Shown piece by piece: positions 1 through 8,541 of a DNA stretch of 56,726 nt. The stretch is from an uncultured Victivallales bacterium (GTDB lineage: Bacteria > Verrucomicrobiota > Lentisphaeria > Victivallales > UBA1829): assembly GCA_944391115.1 (NCBI GenBank), contig CALXSJ010000020.1, positions 1 to 56,726 on the forward strand. The letters are read 5' to 3'. The notes beneath the pieces are model-generated. The model saw only the letters and a program-made list of their open reading frames with translations. It ran no database searches and was not told the origin of the DNA. Numbering within the stretch: position 1 is the first letter of the stretch; the number at the start of each line of letters is the position of its first letter. Both the position numbers and the translations under genes were made by a program.

Positions 1-1
1 A

Positions 2-58
2 TACTCCTTCATCGAACCTGTGAAAAATGTGCGCAAACTTGTGGATATTAGCATTTGA
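2..58 (+). CDS. possible C-terminal fragment of an upstream protein
   Basis: An open frame enters from the left edge and stops with TGA at 56-58, giving 18 residues that end in KLVDISI. It is too short to identify and might be chance. It is listed because the terminator at 323-360 needs some transcript from the left, and this is the only open frame that reaches in from the edge in a plausible way. Confidence 0.2.
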   Translation, partial: YSFIEPVKNVRKLVDISI

Positions 59-322
59 AACTCCAAATCATTCATTTTATTTGTATTTGCAAAGATGAAT
101 TCCCTTGCTATATTATTATATGAGTCTAGATCTGAGATCCAGAAACAACGGATAATTAAATTTTACTATGAATGCTTTGGGGAAATTCTGTATTGAAGCA
201 AGCTTCGGCGATGTTTATGTTCGATGAAACATTGTCCGGAGCGCTGAGGGGATAAATTCTTTTCATCGGCAATTTTTGTGGTCTGCTCCAAGGTGCGGCC
301 CGCAAAGGTTGCTATTGACATA

Positions 323-360
323 AGCCGTGGACAACGTTTTGTCTACGGCTTTTTGTTTTT
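323..360 (+). terminator. rho-independent terminator 27 nt before the MATE start
   Basis: A 10-bp stem (AGCCGTGGAC with GTCTACGGCT, one G-U pair) closes an 8-nt loop and is followed by TTTTGTTTTT. It reads on the + strand. It either ends an upstream transcript or, because it lies just before the MATE start codon with no promoter visible in between, acts as a leader attenuator. Confidence 0.8.
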
Positions 361-386
361 AAACGTCATTAAGAAAGAATTGTCTC

Positions 387-1742
387 ATGAAAAAATCCGA
401 ATGGAATTTCACCACAGGAAACATTCCAAAACAGCTTTGCCTTTTTACCTTTCCATTGTTTTGCTCAAATTTACTCCAAGCATTATATAGTCTTACTGAC
501 ATGCTTGTAATTGGTTATTTTACTGGTAGTTCCGGTTTAGTTGCGATCAGCAACGCTTCCATGCTTTGTTTTATCATCAACAGTATTGGAATTGGTCTTT
601 CCATTGGAGGTAGTGTTGTGGCTGCGGAAGCCTATGGCAAAGGAGCCAGGACGGAAATAAACAAAATCATCATTTCTCAGTTTTTTATCATGATGTGGAT
701 CTCCATTCCAATTAGTCTTGGTACCTGGTTATTCAATCGAGAAATATTCTTGTTCATGGATATTCCCGCAGAAGCTCTTTCTTCTGCGGGTAAATATATG
801 GATATTACAGCTATAGGCGTTTTCTTTTCCTTTAGCTGTAACGCCGTGTGTGGTTTACTGCGTGGGATTGGGGATTCACGTCACCCTTTATTTTTTATCA
901 TGATTGCAAGTGTTATAAATATTCTACTTGATCTTTTATTGGTTGGATTTTATAATTGGGGAACCTCTGGAGCCGCCTGGGCAACTGTCATTGCGCAGGG
1001 AGGAGCTTTAACTGCGGGGATAGTGTATCTCATGAAAGGAGATTTTGCTCTTAAAAAAACACGTTGCTCTGATTTTTTTCTATTAAGGCGTCAGATTTTT
1101 GATATTTTAAGAACAGGAATTCCTTCTGCATTTCAAATGCTTGTTGTTAATTTAGCTTTTTTACTCGTAACCGGAATATTCAATCGCTATGGTATTTCAG
1201 CAGCTGCAGCGGCTGGAATCGGACTAAAAGTCAGCACTTTAGCTGGTATGCCATGCTGGGCAATAGGACAGGCTGTAACGGCAATGTCTGCTCAAAATAT
1301 GGGGGCCGGTAAAAAAGATAGGGTAGCGGAAGTAGCTAGAACGGGAATTCGCCTGGGAATTTTAGTTACAGGTTTAACGGTCCTCATAATACAAATTTTT
1401 CCTCACCAGATTATCCGTTGCTTTAATACCTCTCCAGAGGTGATTCAGTTGGGTATTTTATATTTACGGATATTTTCTTCTTTCAGCGCTTTTGCCTATA
1501 CAGTCATGTATATCTGCGATTCCTTTGCTGCTGGAACTGGTGCTCCTGGTCTGGCGTTGTTTAATTCATTGCTGGAGGCGGTGTTTTTACGACTTGCTCT
1601 TTGCTGGATATTTGAATCCGTTTTAGATTACGGTTTTGCTGGGGTTTGCTTGGGTATGGCTCTTTCTACACTCCCTCCAGCGATGATTGGTCTTGCTTAT
1701 TTACATTGGGGAAGATGGAGAAAAGGAGGTCCAAAAGATTGA
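387..1742 (+). CDS. MATE family efflux transporter
   Basis: This 451-residue integral membrane protein belongs to the MATE (multi-antimicrobial extrusion) family, which exports cationic drugs and metabolites using a Na+ or H+ gradient. The length fits (MATE proteins are about 440-480 residues) and the sequence is a run of hydrophobic helices in two similar halves, starting GNIPKQLCLFTFPLFCSNLLQALYSLTD, a typical MATE N-terminus with the LTDMLVIG segment in helix 1. The start at 387 is the first Met of the recognisable domain, but the ribosome site (AAGAAAGAA) is weak. The gene is much AT-richer than the genes from 2416 onward, which suggests recent acquisition from an AT-rich donor such as a Firmicute. 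The substrate cannot be told. Confidence 0.93.
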   Translation: MKKSEWNFTTGNIPKQLCLFTFPLFCSNLLQALYSLTDMLVIGYFTGSSGLVAISNASMLCFIINSIGIGLSIGGSVVAAEAYGKGARTEINKIIISQFFIMMWISIPISLGTWLFNREIFLFMDIPAEALSSAGKYMDITAIGVFFSFSCNAVCGLLRGIGDSRHPLFFIMIASVINILLDLLLVGFYNWGTSGAAWATVIAQGGALTAGIVYLMKGDFALKKTRCSDFFLLRRQIFDILRTGIPSAFQMLVVNLAFLLVTGIFNRYGISAAAAAGIGLKVSTLAGMPCWAIGQAVTAMSAQNMGAGKKDRVAEVARTGIRLGILVTGLTVLIIQIFPHQIIRCFNTSPEVIQLGILYLRIFSSFSAFAYTVMYICDSFAAGTGAPGLALFNSLLEAVFLRLALCWIFESVLDYGFAGVCLGMALSTLPPAMIGLAYLHWGRWRKGGPKD

Positions 1743-2415
1743 ATGCCTTTTGAAGTAATCAAATGTACAACATGAACAACAACATCTGGAGAGACCGAGT
1801 ATAGTCTTGCAAGCAATTTTATGACTTCAAAATAGAGAGCAAAAACATGAAAAAGCCCATTTGATCAAAAAAGTGAAATGTTTTTAAAGAAAATTTCACA
1901 GAAAACGGGGGTCTGAATGAAAAATGGCAGCCATGTGTTCAACTGCACCCTTTTTGCCAGTTAAAACAGAACAATTTTTGAGGCGGAAGGGGCAAGGTTT
2001 TTCAAATCAGACTGAGGGTGCGGAAAAAATCTTGATAGAGAAATGTTTTCTGGCCCCCCGTTAAAACAGGGTGTCAGTTATAATTTTTGAACTCAAATCC
2101 GGGTCAGAAAAAAGAGGGTGTTTTTTCATTTCGACCAAGTGCGATACCCCCCACCCATGCCAGTTACACTACAAAAATTAAAGATTGTTCATAATCAACG
2201 ACTTGCTACTTTAACTGAATTTTTGGCCTTTTCAGCAAAACTCAGAATTCAGACGCCGGAGTCGTGATTTTCCTCTGAAAAAGACCTTTTTTCAGATTCT
2301 GAGTGTGTTTCAAACACACCTCAACAATTTACGCAAATCCCTTTACGCCAACGACTTTTAGCGCTTTTGAATAAAAGATTCTCTTTTTACCAGAAATTGG
2401 AAGGGGAAAAATAAA
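1743..2415. other. AT-rich intergenic stretch with nested inverted repeats
   Basis: No gene was found on either strand in these 673 bases. The middle contains G- and C-runs and two copies of a GTTAAAACAG motif (about 1960 and 2061), and could be a decayed mobile element, but no transposase signature can be read. The right end, 2241-2319, is rich in inverted repeats and is listed separately. The stretch lies directly 3' of the tRNA-Ser gene, a usual place for integrated DNA. Confidence 0.55.
2241..2319. repeat. nested inverted repeats beside tRNA-Ser
   Basis: CTCAGAAT at 2241-2248 pairs with ATTCTGAG at 2296-2303. Inside it CTGAAAAA at 2275-2282 pairs with TTTTTCAG at 2288-2295. Immediately to the right, GTGTGTTT-C-AAACACAC at 2303-2319 is a perfect inverted repeat. 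The role is unknown; a transcript end or the edge of an integrated element are possible. Confidence 0.5.
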
Positions 2416-2505
2416 TGGCGGAGAGAGGGGGATTCGAACCCCCGAACGGGTTGCCCCGTTAACGGTTTTCGAGACCGCCGCCTTCGGCCACTCAGCCATC
2501 TCTCC
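2416..2505 (-). tRNA. tRNA-Ser (anticodon CGA)
   Basis: On the minus strand the acceptor stem GGAGAGA pairs with TCTCTCC, followed by discriminator G and an encoded CCA. The D arm reads GGCTGAGTGGCCGAAGGC, the anticodon loop is CTCGAAA (anticodon CGA, reads UCG), there is a long class II variable arm, and the T loop is TTCGAAT. The 90-nt length and the long variable arm fit serine tRNA. A TTGAAA element and a TTTTAT/TATAAG stretch upstream could form its promoter. The 3' end faces the AT-rich MATE region. Confidence 0.97.
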
Positions 2506-2582
2506 GCAACAGGAAAAAGCATGCCTTATAAAATGCACCGTTTTTTCATTTTTTCAAGCTCGGGAAAAAAAGAATACCATTT

Positions 2583-3305
2583 TTATTCATAATCCGGCTG
2601 CGAGTCCGGATCGTAAATGATATGGGAACAGTTGTCACACTGCACAACCGCGCCTTTCCTGGCCGCATTCATCGTCTGCGGCGTAACTTTCAGCAGGCAG
2701 TTGGAACATGCGCCGTTGAGAATCGGAACGACCGGCTTTCCCTTCTTGTCGCTTTCCAGCAGACGTTTGTAAATTTCCAGAACATTCAGATCAATCTGCG
2801 TCGTGAAACGTTTCTTGTCGTGCTTCAATTTCAGGACCTCTTCCTTGATCTCGGAAACCAGCGTGTCAAAATCGGCAAGCTCCGCCTTCACCGCCCGTTC
2901 CGCGGCGGAATAGTCCTTCTCCGCGCCGGTCAGCGCTTTTCCGGCATTCTCCTGTTCGTCATACAGCTCAATTTCACGGGTTTCCAGCTCTGAGATCCGG
3001 TTTCTGGTCGCTTCGATATCCGCAAGCATCGCCTGGTATTCCGCATTTTTCTTGACCATGGTGGACTGCGTCTGCGTCTTTCTGATCTTGTCATTCTGCT
3101 GGGCGATGTCCGACTGCACGGACCGGATGGAGCGTTCGATATTCTGCAGTTGCTCCCTTGCCTTCCGGACCACTCCGGCCGCGGTTTCCAGCTCCTCTTT
3201 CATCCGCGCCTTTTCCTGAGGTATGGTGCGGTATTTGATTTCAAGATCCCGCAGGCGCATGTCAAATTTCTGAAGAGTCAGAATGTCGGAAGTCCACTTT
3301 CTCAT
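2583..3305 (-). CDS. zinc-ribbon coiled-coil protein, CT398-like
   Basis: The 240 residues form a long charged coiled coil (about 5-190) followed by a C4 zinc ribbon near the C-terminus: Cys-x2-Cys in CSNCLLKVTP and Cys-x2-Cys in CDNCSHII. This is the architecture of the zf-RING_7/CT398-like family (PF02591). In Chlamydia CT398 binds sigma-54 and flagellar/type III export components; whether that applies here is unknown. The ATG overlaps the stop of the upstream SGNH hydrolase gene (ATGA), so the two are probably translated together. The next gene downstream is the tRNA. Confidence 0.85.
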   Translation of the reverse strand: MRKWTSDILTLQKFDMRLRDLEIKYRTIPQEKARMKEELETAAGVVRKAREQLQNIERSIRSVQSDIAQQNDKIRKTQTQSTMVKKNAEYQAMLADIEATRNRISELETREIELYDEQENAGKALTGAEKDYSAAERAVKAELADFDTLVSEIKEEVLKLKHDKKRFTTQIDLNVLEIYKRLLESDKKGKPVVPILNGACSNCLLKVTPQTMNAARKGAVVQCDNCSHIIYDPDSQPDYE

Positions 3306-4420
3306 CCTTCGGATCCTTTCCGCGTTTTCTTTTTCAGGACTTTTTTCAAGGTCGGAAGAACATGTTTATACATCCGGTAAAATCCAAGGTCGTTCGGGTG
3401 ACAGCCGTCCACCGTGCACGCATCGCGCATTTTCCTGCCGAACAGGGTTTCCCCGTCAATGAAATACACATTCCGGTCTCCCCCCTCGACCGCATTCCGC
3501 CAGGTGGTCCGGATGATTTCCCGGCGCCGGTTGCACTCCGGCGTATCCTTATAGTCGCACAGGGGAAGCATGATGACCGGAAGGTCCGGCTGAAGCCGCC
3601 GGATGATGCGGAAGAACTTCTCGTGCGTCTTTTCCAGATGTTCCGCCGTCGGCGCATTATGGTCATAATCGTAGACGAATGCCGCAAGCTTCAATTTCCC
3701 GATCTCCTCCGCCAGGGCGGTCTCGCCGCGGGCGGAGCCGGAGAAGCCAAGATTGATCTGCGGGGCGTCCACGGCGCGGCAGAGCATCGAGGTATAGGCG
3801 TTGCCGGGGCGGGACGCGCATCCGCCCTGCGTAATGGAAGAACCGTAAAACAGAACCGGAAGCTCCACCCGATGGGGAGTCGGGGAATCGAGACTGCTTC
3901 CTTTCACGATTCCGATTTCAACTTTTTCCACGCCGCCGTAAAGCGGGAGATTGATCTGCCAGTCGCACACACCCTTCCCCGGATTGATTCCGAGAAGCGC
4001 TTCGATGTCGATCTGATCGCGATTCGGCTGAACGGTCTTGCTGTAGCGCTGTTTTTCTCCGTCCGGCGTGCAGTAGGAATCGAATCCGGCGCTTCCGGCG
4101 CGCGGCATGTGATTCATATCGGAAGAATAGGCAAGTTTTGCCCGGACCGTGAGAATCGGGGAGTCGGAACGGAATCGGACGCAGACGCCCGCAGTATGAT
4201 TGGAGAGCGCAACAACTCCGCTGTTCGTCTCCTGTTCCGTCAATTTCTTCGGGATGCGGTAATAGGCGGACTTGTTCTGTTTGAACCACGGCAGCCCTTC
4301 CACGACAAAAGGAGTCTTCTTCACGTCCGTGTAAACGATATTGAAATCACCGATCCCCGGAGCAGAAAAATTACTGTCGATCCGGGATATGTCCATCCTG
4401 CGTTTCTGAGTCGCCATCAT
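3302..4420 (-). CDS. SGNH/GDSL hydrolase with N-terminal beta domain
   Basis: This predicted esterase of the SGNH superfamily has 372 residues. Block I is GSSITQGG at 193-200 with Ser195 as the nucleophile, block II is NLGFSGS at 223-229, and the C-terminal DGCHPND carries Asp338 and His341 of the triad. About 180 residues before block I look like the beta-sandwich domain found in the carbohydrate-esterase-like branch of the family. I chose the ATG at 4420 because AAGGA lies 7 nt upstream; the frame stays open to 4609, but that part has odd composition and no ribosome site. A second ATG directly follows at 4417. No signal peptide is visible. It overlaps the zinc-ribbon gene by 4 nt. The substrate is unknown. 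Confidence 0.85.
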   Translation of the reverse strand: MMATQKRRMDISRIDSNFSAPGIGDFNIVYTDVKKTPFVVEGLPWFKQNKSAYYRIPKKLTEQETNSGVVALSNHTAGVCVRFRSDSPILTVRAKLAYSSDMNHMPRAGSAGFDSYCTPDGEKQRYSKTVQPNRDQIDIEALLGINPGKGVCDWQINLPLYGGVEKVEIGIVKGSSLDSPTPHRVELPVLFYGSSITQGGCASRPGNAYTSMLCRAVDAPQINLGFSGSARGETALAEEIGKLKLAAFVYDYDHNAPTAEHLEKTHEKFFRIIRRLQPDLPVIMLPLCDYKDTPECNRRREIIRTTWRNAVEGGDRNVYFIDGETLFGRKMRDACTVDGCHPNDLGFYRMYKHVLPTLKKVLKKKTRKGSEG

Positions 4421-4631
4421 CCATTTTTCCTTATTTTTGTCGAACGTTCTCCAGTCCGCATGAGAAACGATTTTTTCAAACTGTTCCGGAAAACATGATT
4501 CCGCTATGGTACACTCCGTTTTCCCGCGGCAAAACGGCAGCGGAGCCGGAATGGACGGGCGTTTTCCACTCGCCCGCCTGTCAAAAAAATCTCCGGCATT
4601 CCGCAGCACGCCTGGCGGAAAGCGGACCTGC

Positions 4632-6077
4632 TCAATACCGGTAATGCTCCGGCTTGTAGGGCCCCTCCACCGGCACGCCGATGTAATCCGCCTGTTTTTT
4701 ATTCAAGGTCGTCAGGTGTGCGCCAAGCTTCTCCAGGTGCAGGCGCGCGACCTCCTCGTCAAGTTCCTTGGGCAGACGGTAGACGGCGGTTTTCAGATTC
4801 TCGGTCGCCAGCTTGATCTGAGCAAGCGTCTGATTCGTGAAGGAACAGCTCATCACGAAGCTCGGATGCCCCGTCGCGCAGCCGAGGTTCACAAGACGCC
4901 CCTCCGCCAGCAGATAGATGCTGTGTCCGTCCTTGAATGTGAATTTATGGACAGGACATTCGCAGCCTTTGATCTCGGTGACCGTCACGCCGGGGAAGGC
5001 CTTCAGCTTCGCGACCTGGATTTCATCGTCGAAATGGCCGATATTGCAGACAATCGCCTGATCCTTCATCTTCGCCATATGCTCGGCCGTGATGATGTCC
5101 ACATTGCCGGTGGTGGTCACATAGAGGTCCGCCTCGGGAAGCGCCTCCTCGACCGTCACGACCTGAAGTCCCGCCATGCAGGCCTGGAGCGCACAGATCG
5201 GATCGATCTCGGTGACAAGGACGCGGGCGCGTTCGTTCTTGAGCGCTTCGGAACATCCTTTGCCAACATCGCCGTATCCGCAGACGCAGGCGACCTTGCC
5301 GGAAAGCATCACATCCAGCGCACGCTTGATCCCGTCCGTCAGCGAGTGGCGGCAGCCGTAGATGTTGTCGAACTTGGACTTCGTGACGGAGTCATTGACG
5401 TTGATCGCCGGGAAAAGCAGTTCTCCGCGCTCCTCCAGCTGAAGCAGACGGTGGACGCCCGTTGTCGTCTCTTCGGAGACGCCGCGCAGCTTTTTCGCGA
5501 CTTCCGTCCAGTGTCCGGGCTTCTCCTTGAGCACGCGTTTCAGAAGCCGGAAGATCACGCCCTGCTCCTCGCTTTCCGGCTTTTTATCCAGAATGCGCGG
5601 ATTCTTCTCGGCGCTGACGCCAAGGTGAACCAGAAGTGTGGCGTCGCCGCCGTCGTCGACGATCTGATCCGGTCCGGAACCGTCCGGCCAGGTCATGGCG
5701 CGGTAGGTGCACTCCCAGTATTCCTCCAGAGTCTCGCCCTTCCAGGCGAAAACCGGAACTCCACGCGCGGCCATCGCGGCGGCGGCATGATCCTGCGTCG
5801 AAAAAATATTGCAGGAGGCCCAGCGGACATCCGCGCCGAGCTCAAGCAGCGTTTCAATCAGCGCGGCGGTCTGGATCGTCATATGAAGACTGCCCATGAT
5901 CCGCACCCCTTTGAGCGGCTTCTTCTTTCCGTATTTCCGGCGCGCGGCCATCAGACCCGGCATCTCCTTTTCGGCGATGTCGAGCTCCCTGCGCCCGAAG
6001 TCGGCAAGTGCAATGTCTTTCACCTTGTAATCGGAAAACTGTTTCTTCGCCTTTGCAGGCGTCTTCGCCTTAACCAT
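4632..6077 (-). CDS. ahcY: adenosylhomocysteinase (SAH hydrolase)
   Basis: It splits S-adenosylhomocysteine reversibly to homocysteine and adenosine, a cytosolic NAD-dependent reaction that removes the inhibitory product of methyltransferases. The 481 residues contain hallmark segments: [11 protein letters not shown] near the N-terminus, the substrate loop [19 protein letters not shown], the NAD-binding GYGDVGKG, and the C-terminal KPEHYRY. The start is the ATG at 6077, which has AAGGA upstream and overlaps the end of the kinase gene by 8 nt; a longer open frame upstream only copies the kinase gene in another frame. It is the third gene of the metK-kinase-ahcY operon. The N-terminus carries a short Lys/Ala-rich extension. 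Confidence 0.97.
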   Translation of the reverse strand: MVKAKTPAKAKKQFSDYKVKDIALADFGRRELDIAEKEMPGLMAARRKYGKKKPLKGVRIMGSLHMTIQTAALIETLLELGADVRWASCNIFSTQDHAAAAMAARGVPVFAWKGETLEEYWECTYRAMTWPDGSGPDQIVDDGGDATLLVHLGVSAEKNPRILDKKPESEEQGVIFRLLKRVLKEKPGHWTEVAKKLRGVSEETTTGVHRLLQLEERGELLFPAINVNDSVTKSKFDNIYGCRHSLTDGIKRALDVMLSGKVACVCGYGDVGKGCSEALKNERARVLVTEIDPICALQACMAGLQVVTVEEALPEADLYVTTTGNVDIITAEHMAKMKDQAIVCNIGHFDDEIQVAKLKAFPGVTVTEIKGCECPVHKFTFKDGHSIYLLAEGRLVNLGCATGHPSFVMSCSFTNQTLAQIKLATENLKTAVYRLPKELDEEVARLHLEKLGAHLTTLNKKQADYIGVPVEGPYKPEHYRY

Positions 6078-7104
6078 GTTTGCATCCTTGTTTATATTGC
6101 TGACTGATCGTTTGAAACTGTTCCCGGATCGCGCCCCAGCGCGCGGGCGGGATCTGTGCGCCGAACACCCGGACGATCTCCGAACCGAGCACGGACCCCA
6201 TACGGCCGGCCGCCTCAACGCCGCAGCCGTTCAGATATCCGTAGAGGAAACCGCCCTGCCAGAGGTCCCCTGCCCCGGTCGTGTCGACGGCGTCGGCAAG
6301 CACGGGAGGAATCCGGTAATCGATGGAATTTTCACGGATGAAGGACCCTTCGCGTCCAAGCTTCACGACAACTGTGGAGCAGTAACGCGAGAGTTCATCC
6401 GCTGCGGCTTCCGGCGAAAATGAGTCCTGACCGCAGAATGCCCGCGCCTCGTCTTCGTTGGCGAAAATCACATCGACATATTTTTCCAGAAGTTCCGGAA
6501 GCTCCTTCCGGAACATGCGGACCACCTCGAACGAGGCGAAATCCAGACTGACAGTGCAGGAGTTCCGCTTCGCAAGCGAGAGAATTTTCCGCACCGTGTC
6601 GAGAAAAAAGAGCAGATATCCTTCCATGTGCACATGAGTCACACCGGCAAAATCATTTTCGGAAACATCATCCGCGCAGAGCGTCGAGGATGCGCCGAGA
6701 TCGGTCCGCATCGTCCGTTCGGAGTCGGGCGTCACAAGCGAAAGGCATGTGCCGGTCGGCGCCTCGGAGCTGTATTTGAACGAAGAAGGGTCGCCGCCGA
6801 GCTTCCGGTAGGCGTCCGTGTAATAGACGCCGTTTTCATCTTTTCCGAGCTTTCCGAGAAAGGAGGTTTTCATCCCGAGCGAAGTCAGCGCGGAAATCGT
6901 GTTGAACGCGGAACCGCCGATCGCCCGGGAGATCGCACTTTTTTCCATTCTGCCGATCAGTCTGCGCTGCGCGGCGGAATCGACGAGCAGCATGCCGCCC
7001 TTCTCCCCTTCGACATACCGGGAAAGAAAGGAATCGTCCACGCGGGCGAGAATATCCAGAAGCGCACTTCCCGCGCCAAGGATTTTAACGGAGCAGGAAT
7101 TCAT
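6070..7104 (-). CDS. PfkB-family kinase, probable adenosine kinase
   Basis: This 344-residue ribokinase-family enzyme has both family signatures: the N-terminal [15 protein letters not shown] segment and the C-terminal DTTGAGD (about 274-280), whose last Asp is the catalytic base. PfkB kinases act on sugars or nucleosides. Its place between metK and ahcY points to adenosine kinase (adenosine plus ATP to AMP), which pulls the SAH hydrolase reaction forward. I chose the ATG at 7104 because GGAGAAGG lies 7 nt upstream; a GTG at 7125 that overlaps the metK stop is the alternative. Specificity is inferred from context, and fructokinase or another sugar kinase cannot be excluded by sequence alone. 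Confidence 0.88.
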   Translation of the reverse strand: MNSCSVKILGAGSALLDILARVDDSFLSRYVEGEKGGMLLVDSAAQRRLIGRMEKSAISRAIGGSAFNTISALTSLGMKTSFLGKLGKDENGVYYTDAYRKLGGDPSSFKYSSEAPTGTCLSLVTPDSERTMRTDLGASSTLCADDVSENDFAGVTHVHMEGYLLFFLDTVRKILSLAKRNSCTVSLDFASFEVVRMFRKELPELLEKYVDVIFANEDEARAFCGQDSFSPEAAADELSRYCSTVVVKLGREGSFIRENSIDYRIPPVLADAVDTTGAGDLWQGGFLYGYLNGCGVEAAGRMGSVLGSEIVRVFGAQIPPARWGAIREQFQTISQQYKQGCKHG

Positions 7105-7121
7105 GAAACAACCTTCTCCGT

Positions 7122-8432
7122 TCACTTCTTCGGGGTTTTCTTTCCGGCGGTTTTCTTTTCAGGCTTCTTCTCCGCTCCGGAAGGCTTTTCCGCGGACTTC
7201 GTCCCGGCGTGCCCGCCGCAGCAGCCGCATTCGCACTCGTCACCGCAGTATTTTCCGGCTTCGTTCAGAAGCGCCTCGATTTTGTCGATCCTCTCCCACG
7301 GGAATCCGGCCCGGCCGAAATGACCGTAGGACGCAGTGTCGCGATACGACCAGGTGTCGGGATTCTTGAGTCCGAGGGTTCTGATGATGCCGGCGGGCGT
7401 CATGTCGAACACGGAGCGCACAATCTTCTCCAGAACCGCATCGTCATCAAAGATGCCGGTGCCGTAGGTGTCCACATTGATGGAGAGCGGCTGGGCGACG
7501 CCGATCGCATAGGCAAGCTGAATCTCGCATTTGTCGGCAAGTCCGGAAGCCACGATGTTCTTGGCGATGTAACGTCCCATGTAGGCGGCGGAACGGTCGA
7601 CCTTGGAAGGATCCTTGCCGGAAAACGCGCCGCCGCCGTGGGAGCCGACGCCTCCATAGGTGTCCACGATGATCTTCCGGCCGGTAAGCCCGGTGTCGCC
7701 ATGGGGTCCGCCGACGACGAAACGCCCGGTCGGGTTGATGTGATACTGGACTTTCCCCTTGAGATATTTTGCGGGAATGACTTTCTTCACAACCTCCTTC
7801 ACGAGTTTTTCCAGATCCTCGCGCTTCATGTCCGGCGTATGCTGATGGGAAACGACAACCGCCTCGACGGAGACCGGTTTCCCATCGACATAGCGCATCG
7901 AAACCTGACTCTTGGAGTCGGGACGCAGAAATGCGTATTTTTTCGGCTGGGTCTTGCGGAGACGGGCGAGCTCCTGCACGATTTTATGGGCGTAGAGGAT
8001 TGTCGCGGGCATGAGCTCCTTCGTTTCGTTGCTGGCGTAGCCGAACATCATGCCCTGGTCGCCGGCGCCCTGCTCCTTGTGAAGCCCTTCGCCGACGGAT
8101 ACGCCCTGCGAAATGTCGGGCGACTGGGTGTGCACACAGACGAACACCTTGCAGTCGTCGGCGGAAAAACCGATGTTCCTGTCATTGTAGCCGATGTCCC
8201 GGACGACGCCGCGGGCGAGCTCCTCCCAGTTGATTTTCGCCTTGGTGGTGATCTCGCCGGAAATCACAATGAGGTCGGTTGTACAGAGCGTTTCGCAGGC
8301 AACGCGGCTTTCGGGATCCTGTCTCAGGCAGGCATCAAGGACGGCGTCGGAAATCTGGTCGCAGACCTTGTCGGGATGCCCTTCCGAAACGGACTCGGAG
8401 GTGAAGATGTGATCGGCGTAAATCTTGCTCAT
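7122..8432 (-). CDS. metK: S-adenosylmethionine synthetase with Cys/Lys-rich tail
   Basis: It makes SAM from methionine and ATP. The 436 residues contain the family marks [13 protein letters not shown] at the start, [12 protein letters not shown], the P-loop-like [19 protein letters not shown] and the C-terminal SYGHFGR. The usual length is 380-400; here about 40 residues follow the conserved end. This tail has five Cys between 396 and 405 (C396, C400, C402, C404, C405) and His408, then a Lys/Pro/Ala-rich end. The cluster could bind metal, but that is inference. The start ATG has AAGGA 10 nt upstream and a candidate promoter at 8494-8522. It is first in the metK-kinase-ahcY operon. No SAM riboswitch is seen in the 109-nt leader. 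Confidence 0.97.
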   Translation of the reverse strand: MSKIYADHIFTSESVSEGHPDKVCDQISDAVLDACLRQDPESRVACETLCTTDLIVISGEITTKAKINWEELARGVVRDIGYNDRNIGFSADDCKVFVCVHTQSPDISQGVSVGEGLHKEQGAGDQGMMFGYASNETKELMPATILYAHKIVQELARLRKTQPKKYAFLRPDSKSQVSMRYVDGKPVSVEAVVVSHQHTPDMKREDLEKLVKEVVKKVIPAKYLKGKVQYHINPTGRFVVGGPHGDTGLTGRKIIVDTYGGVGSHGGGAFSGKDPSKVDRSAAYMGRYIAKNIVASGLADKCEIQLAYAIGVAQPLSINVDTYGTGIFDDDAVLEKIVRSVFDMTPAGIIRTLGLKNPDTWSYRDTASYGHFGRAGFPWERIDKIEALLNEAGKYCGDECECGCCGGHAGTKSAEKPSGAEKKPEKKTAGKKTPKK

Positions 8433-8493
8433 GGGTCAATGTTCCTTATAGTTAAAAACAGATTTTGTTTTCATGATTTCAATTTCGCGGGGT

Positions 8494-8522
8494 AATTTAC
8501 ATTCCATTGGATGTTTTTACAA
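8494..8522 (-). promoter_or_regulatory. candidate sigma-70 promoter for metK
   Basis: On the minus strand TTGTAA and TAAATT are separated by 17 nt, and lie about 60-90 nt upstream of the metK start and just after the stop of the upstream antiporter gene. Confidence 0.4.
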
Positions 8523-8541
8523 TCGGGAAGCGCCGGAAATC

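Larger units (their letters stand above)
1..386. other. AT-rich stretch upstream of the MATE gene
   Basis: No complete gene is visible. Base composition is clearly AT-richer than the window from 2416 onward and matches the MATE gene that follows. It holds a possible C-terminal tail of an upstream gene at its left edge, a small GAAGC-caa-GCTTC-type hairpin near 195-206, and a strong rho-independent terminator at 323-360. I compared the leader by eye with guanidine, fluoride, TPP, FMN and SAM riboswitch consensus motifs and could not fit any of them. Confidence 0.6.

Noticed and set aside
1850..2150. decayed transposase in the AT-rich stretch
   Set aside because: Repeated GTTAAAACAG words and G-runs suggest it, but no reading frame or DDE motif can be read in any frame.
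1..2415. att site copy of the tRNA-Ser 3' end
   Set aside because: No repeat of the tRNA 3' sequence is visible left of the tRNA, and no integrase gene is present in the window.
2329..2538. 69-residue open frame across tRNA-Ser
   Set aside because: It is the translation of the tRNA gene itself (AEWPKAAVSKTVNGATRSGVRIPLSPP type), a common false protein.
8433..8541. SAM or SAH riboswitch before metK
   Set aside because: The 109-nt leader shows no SAM-I, SAM-II, SAM-IV or SAH consensus elements that I can find; only a candidate promoter is seen.
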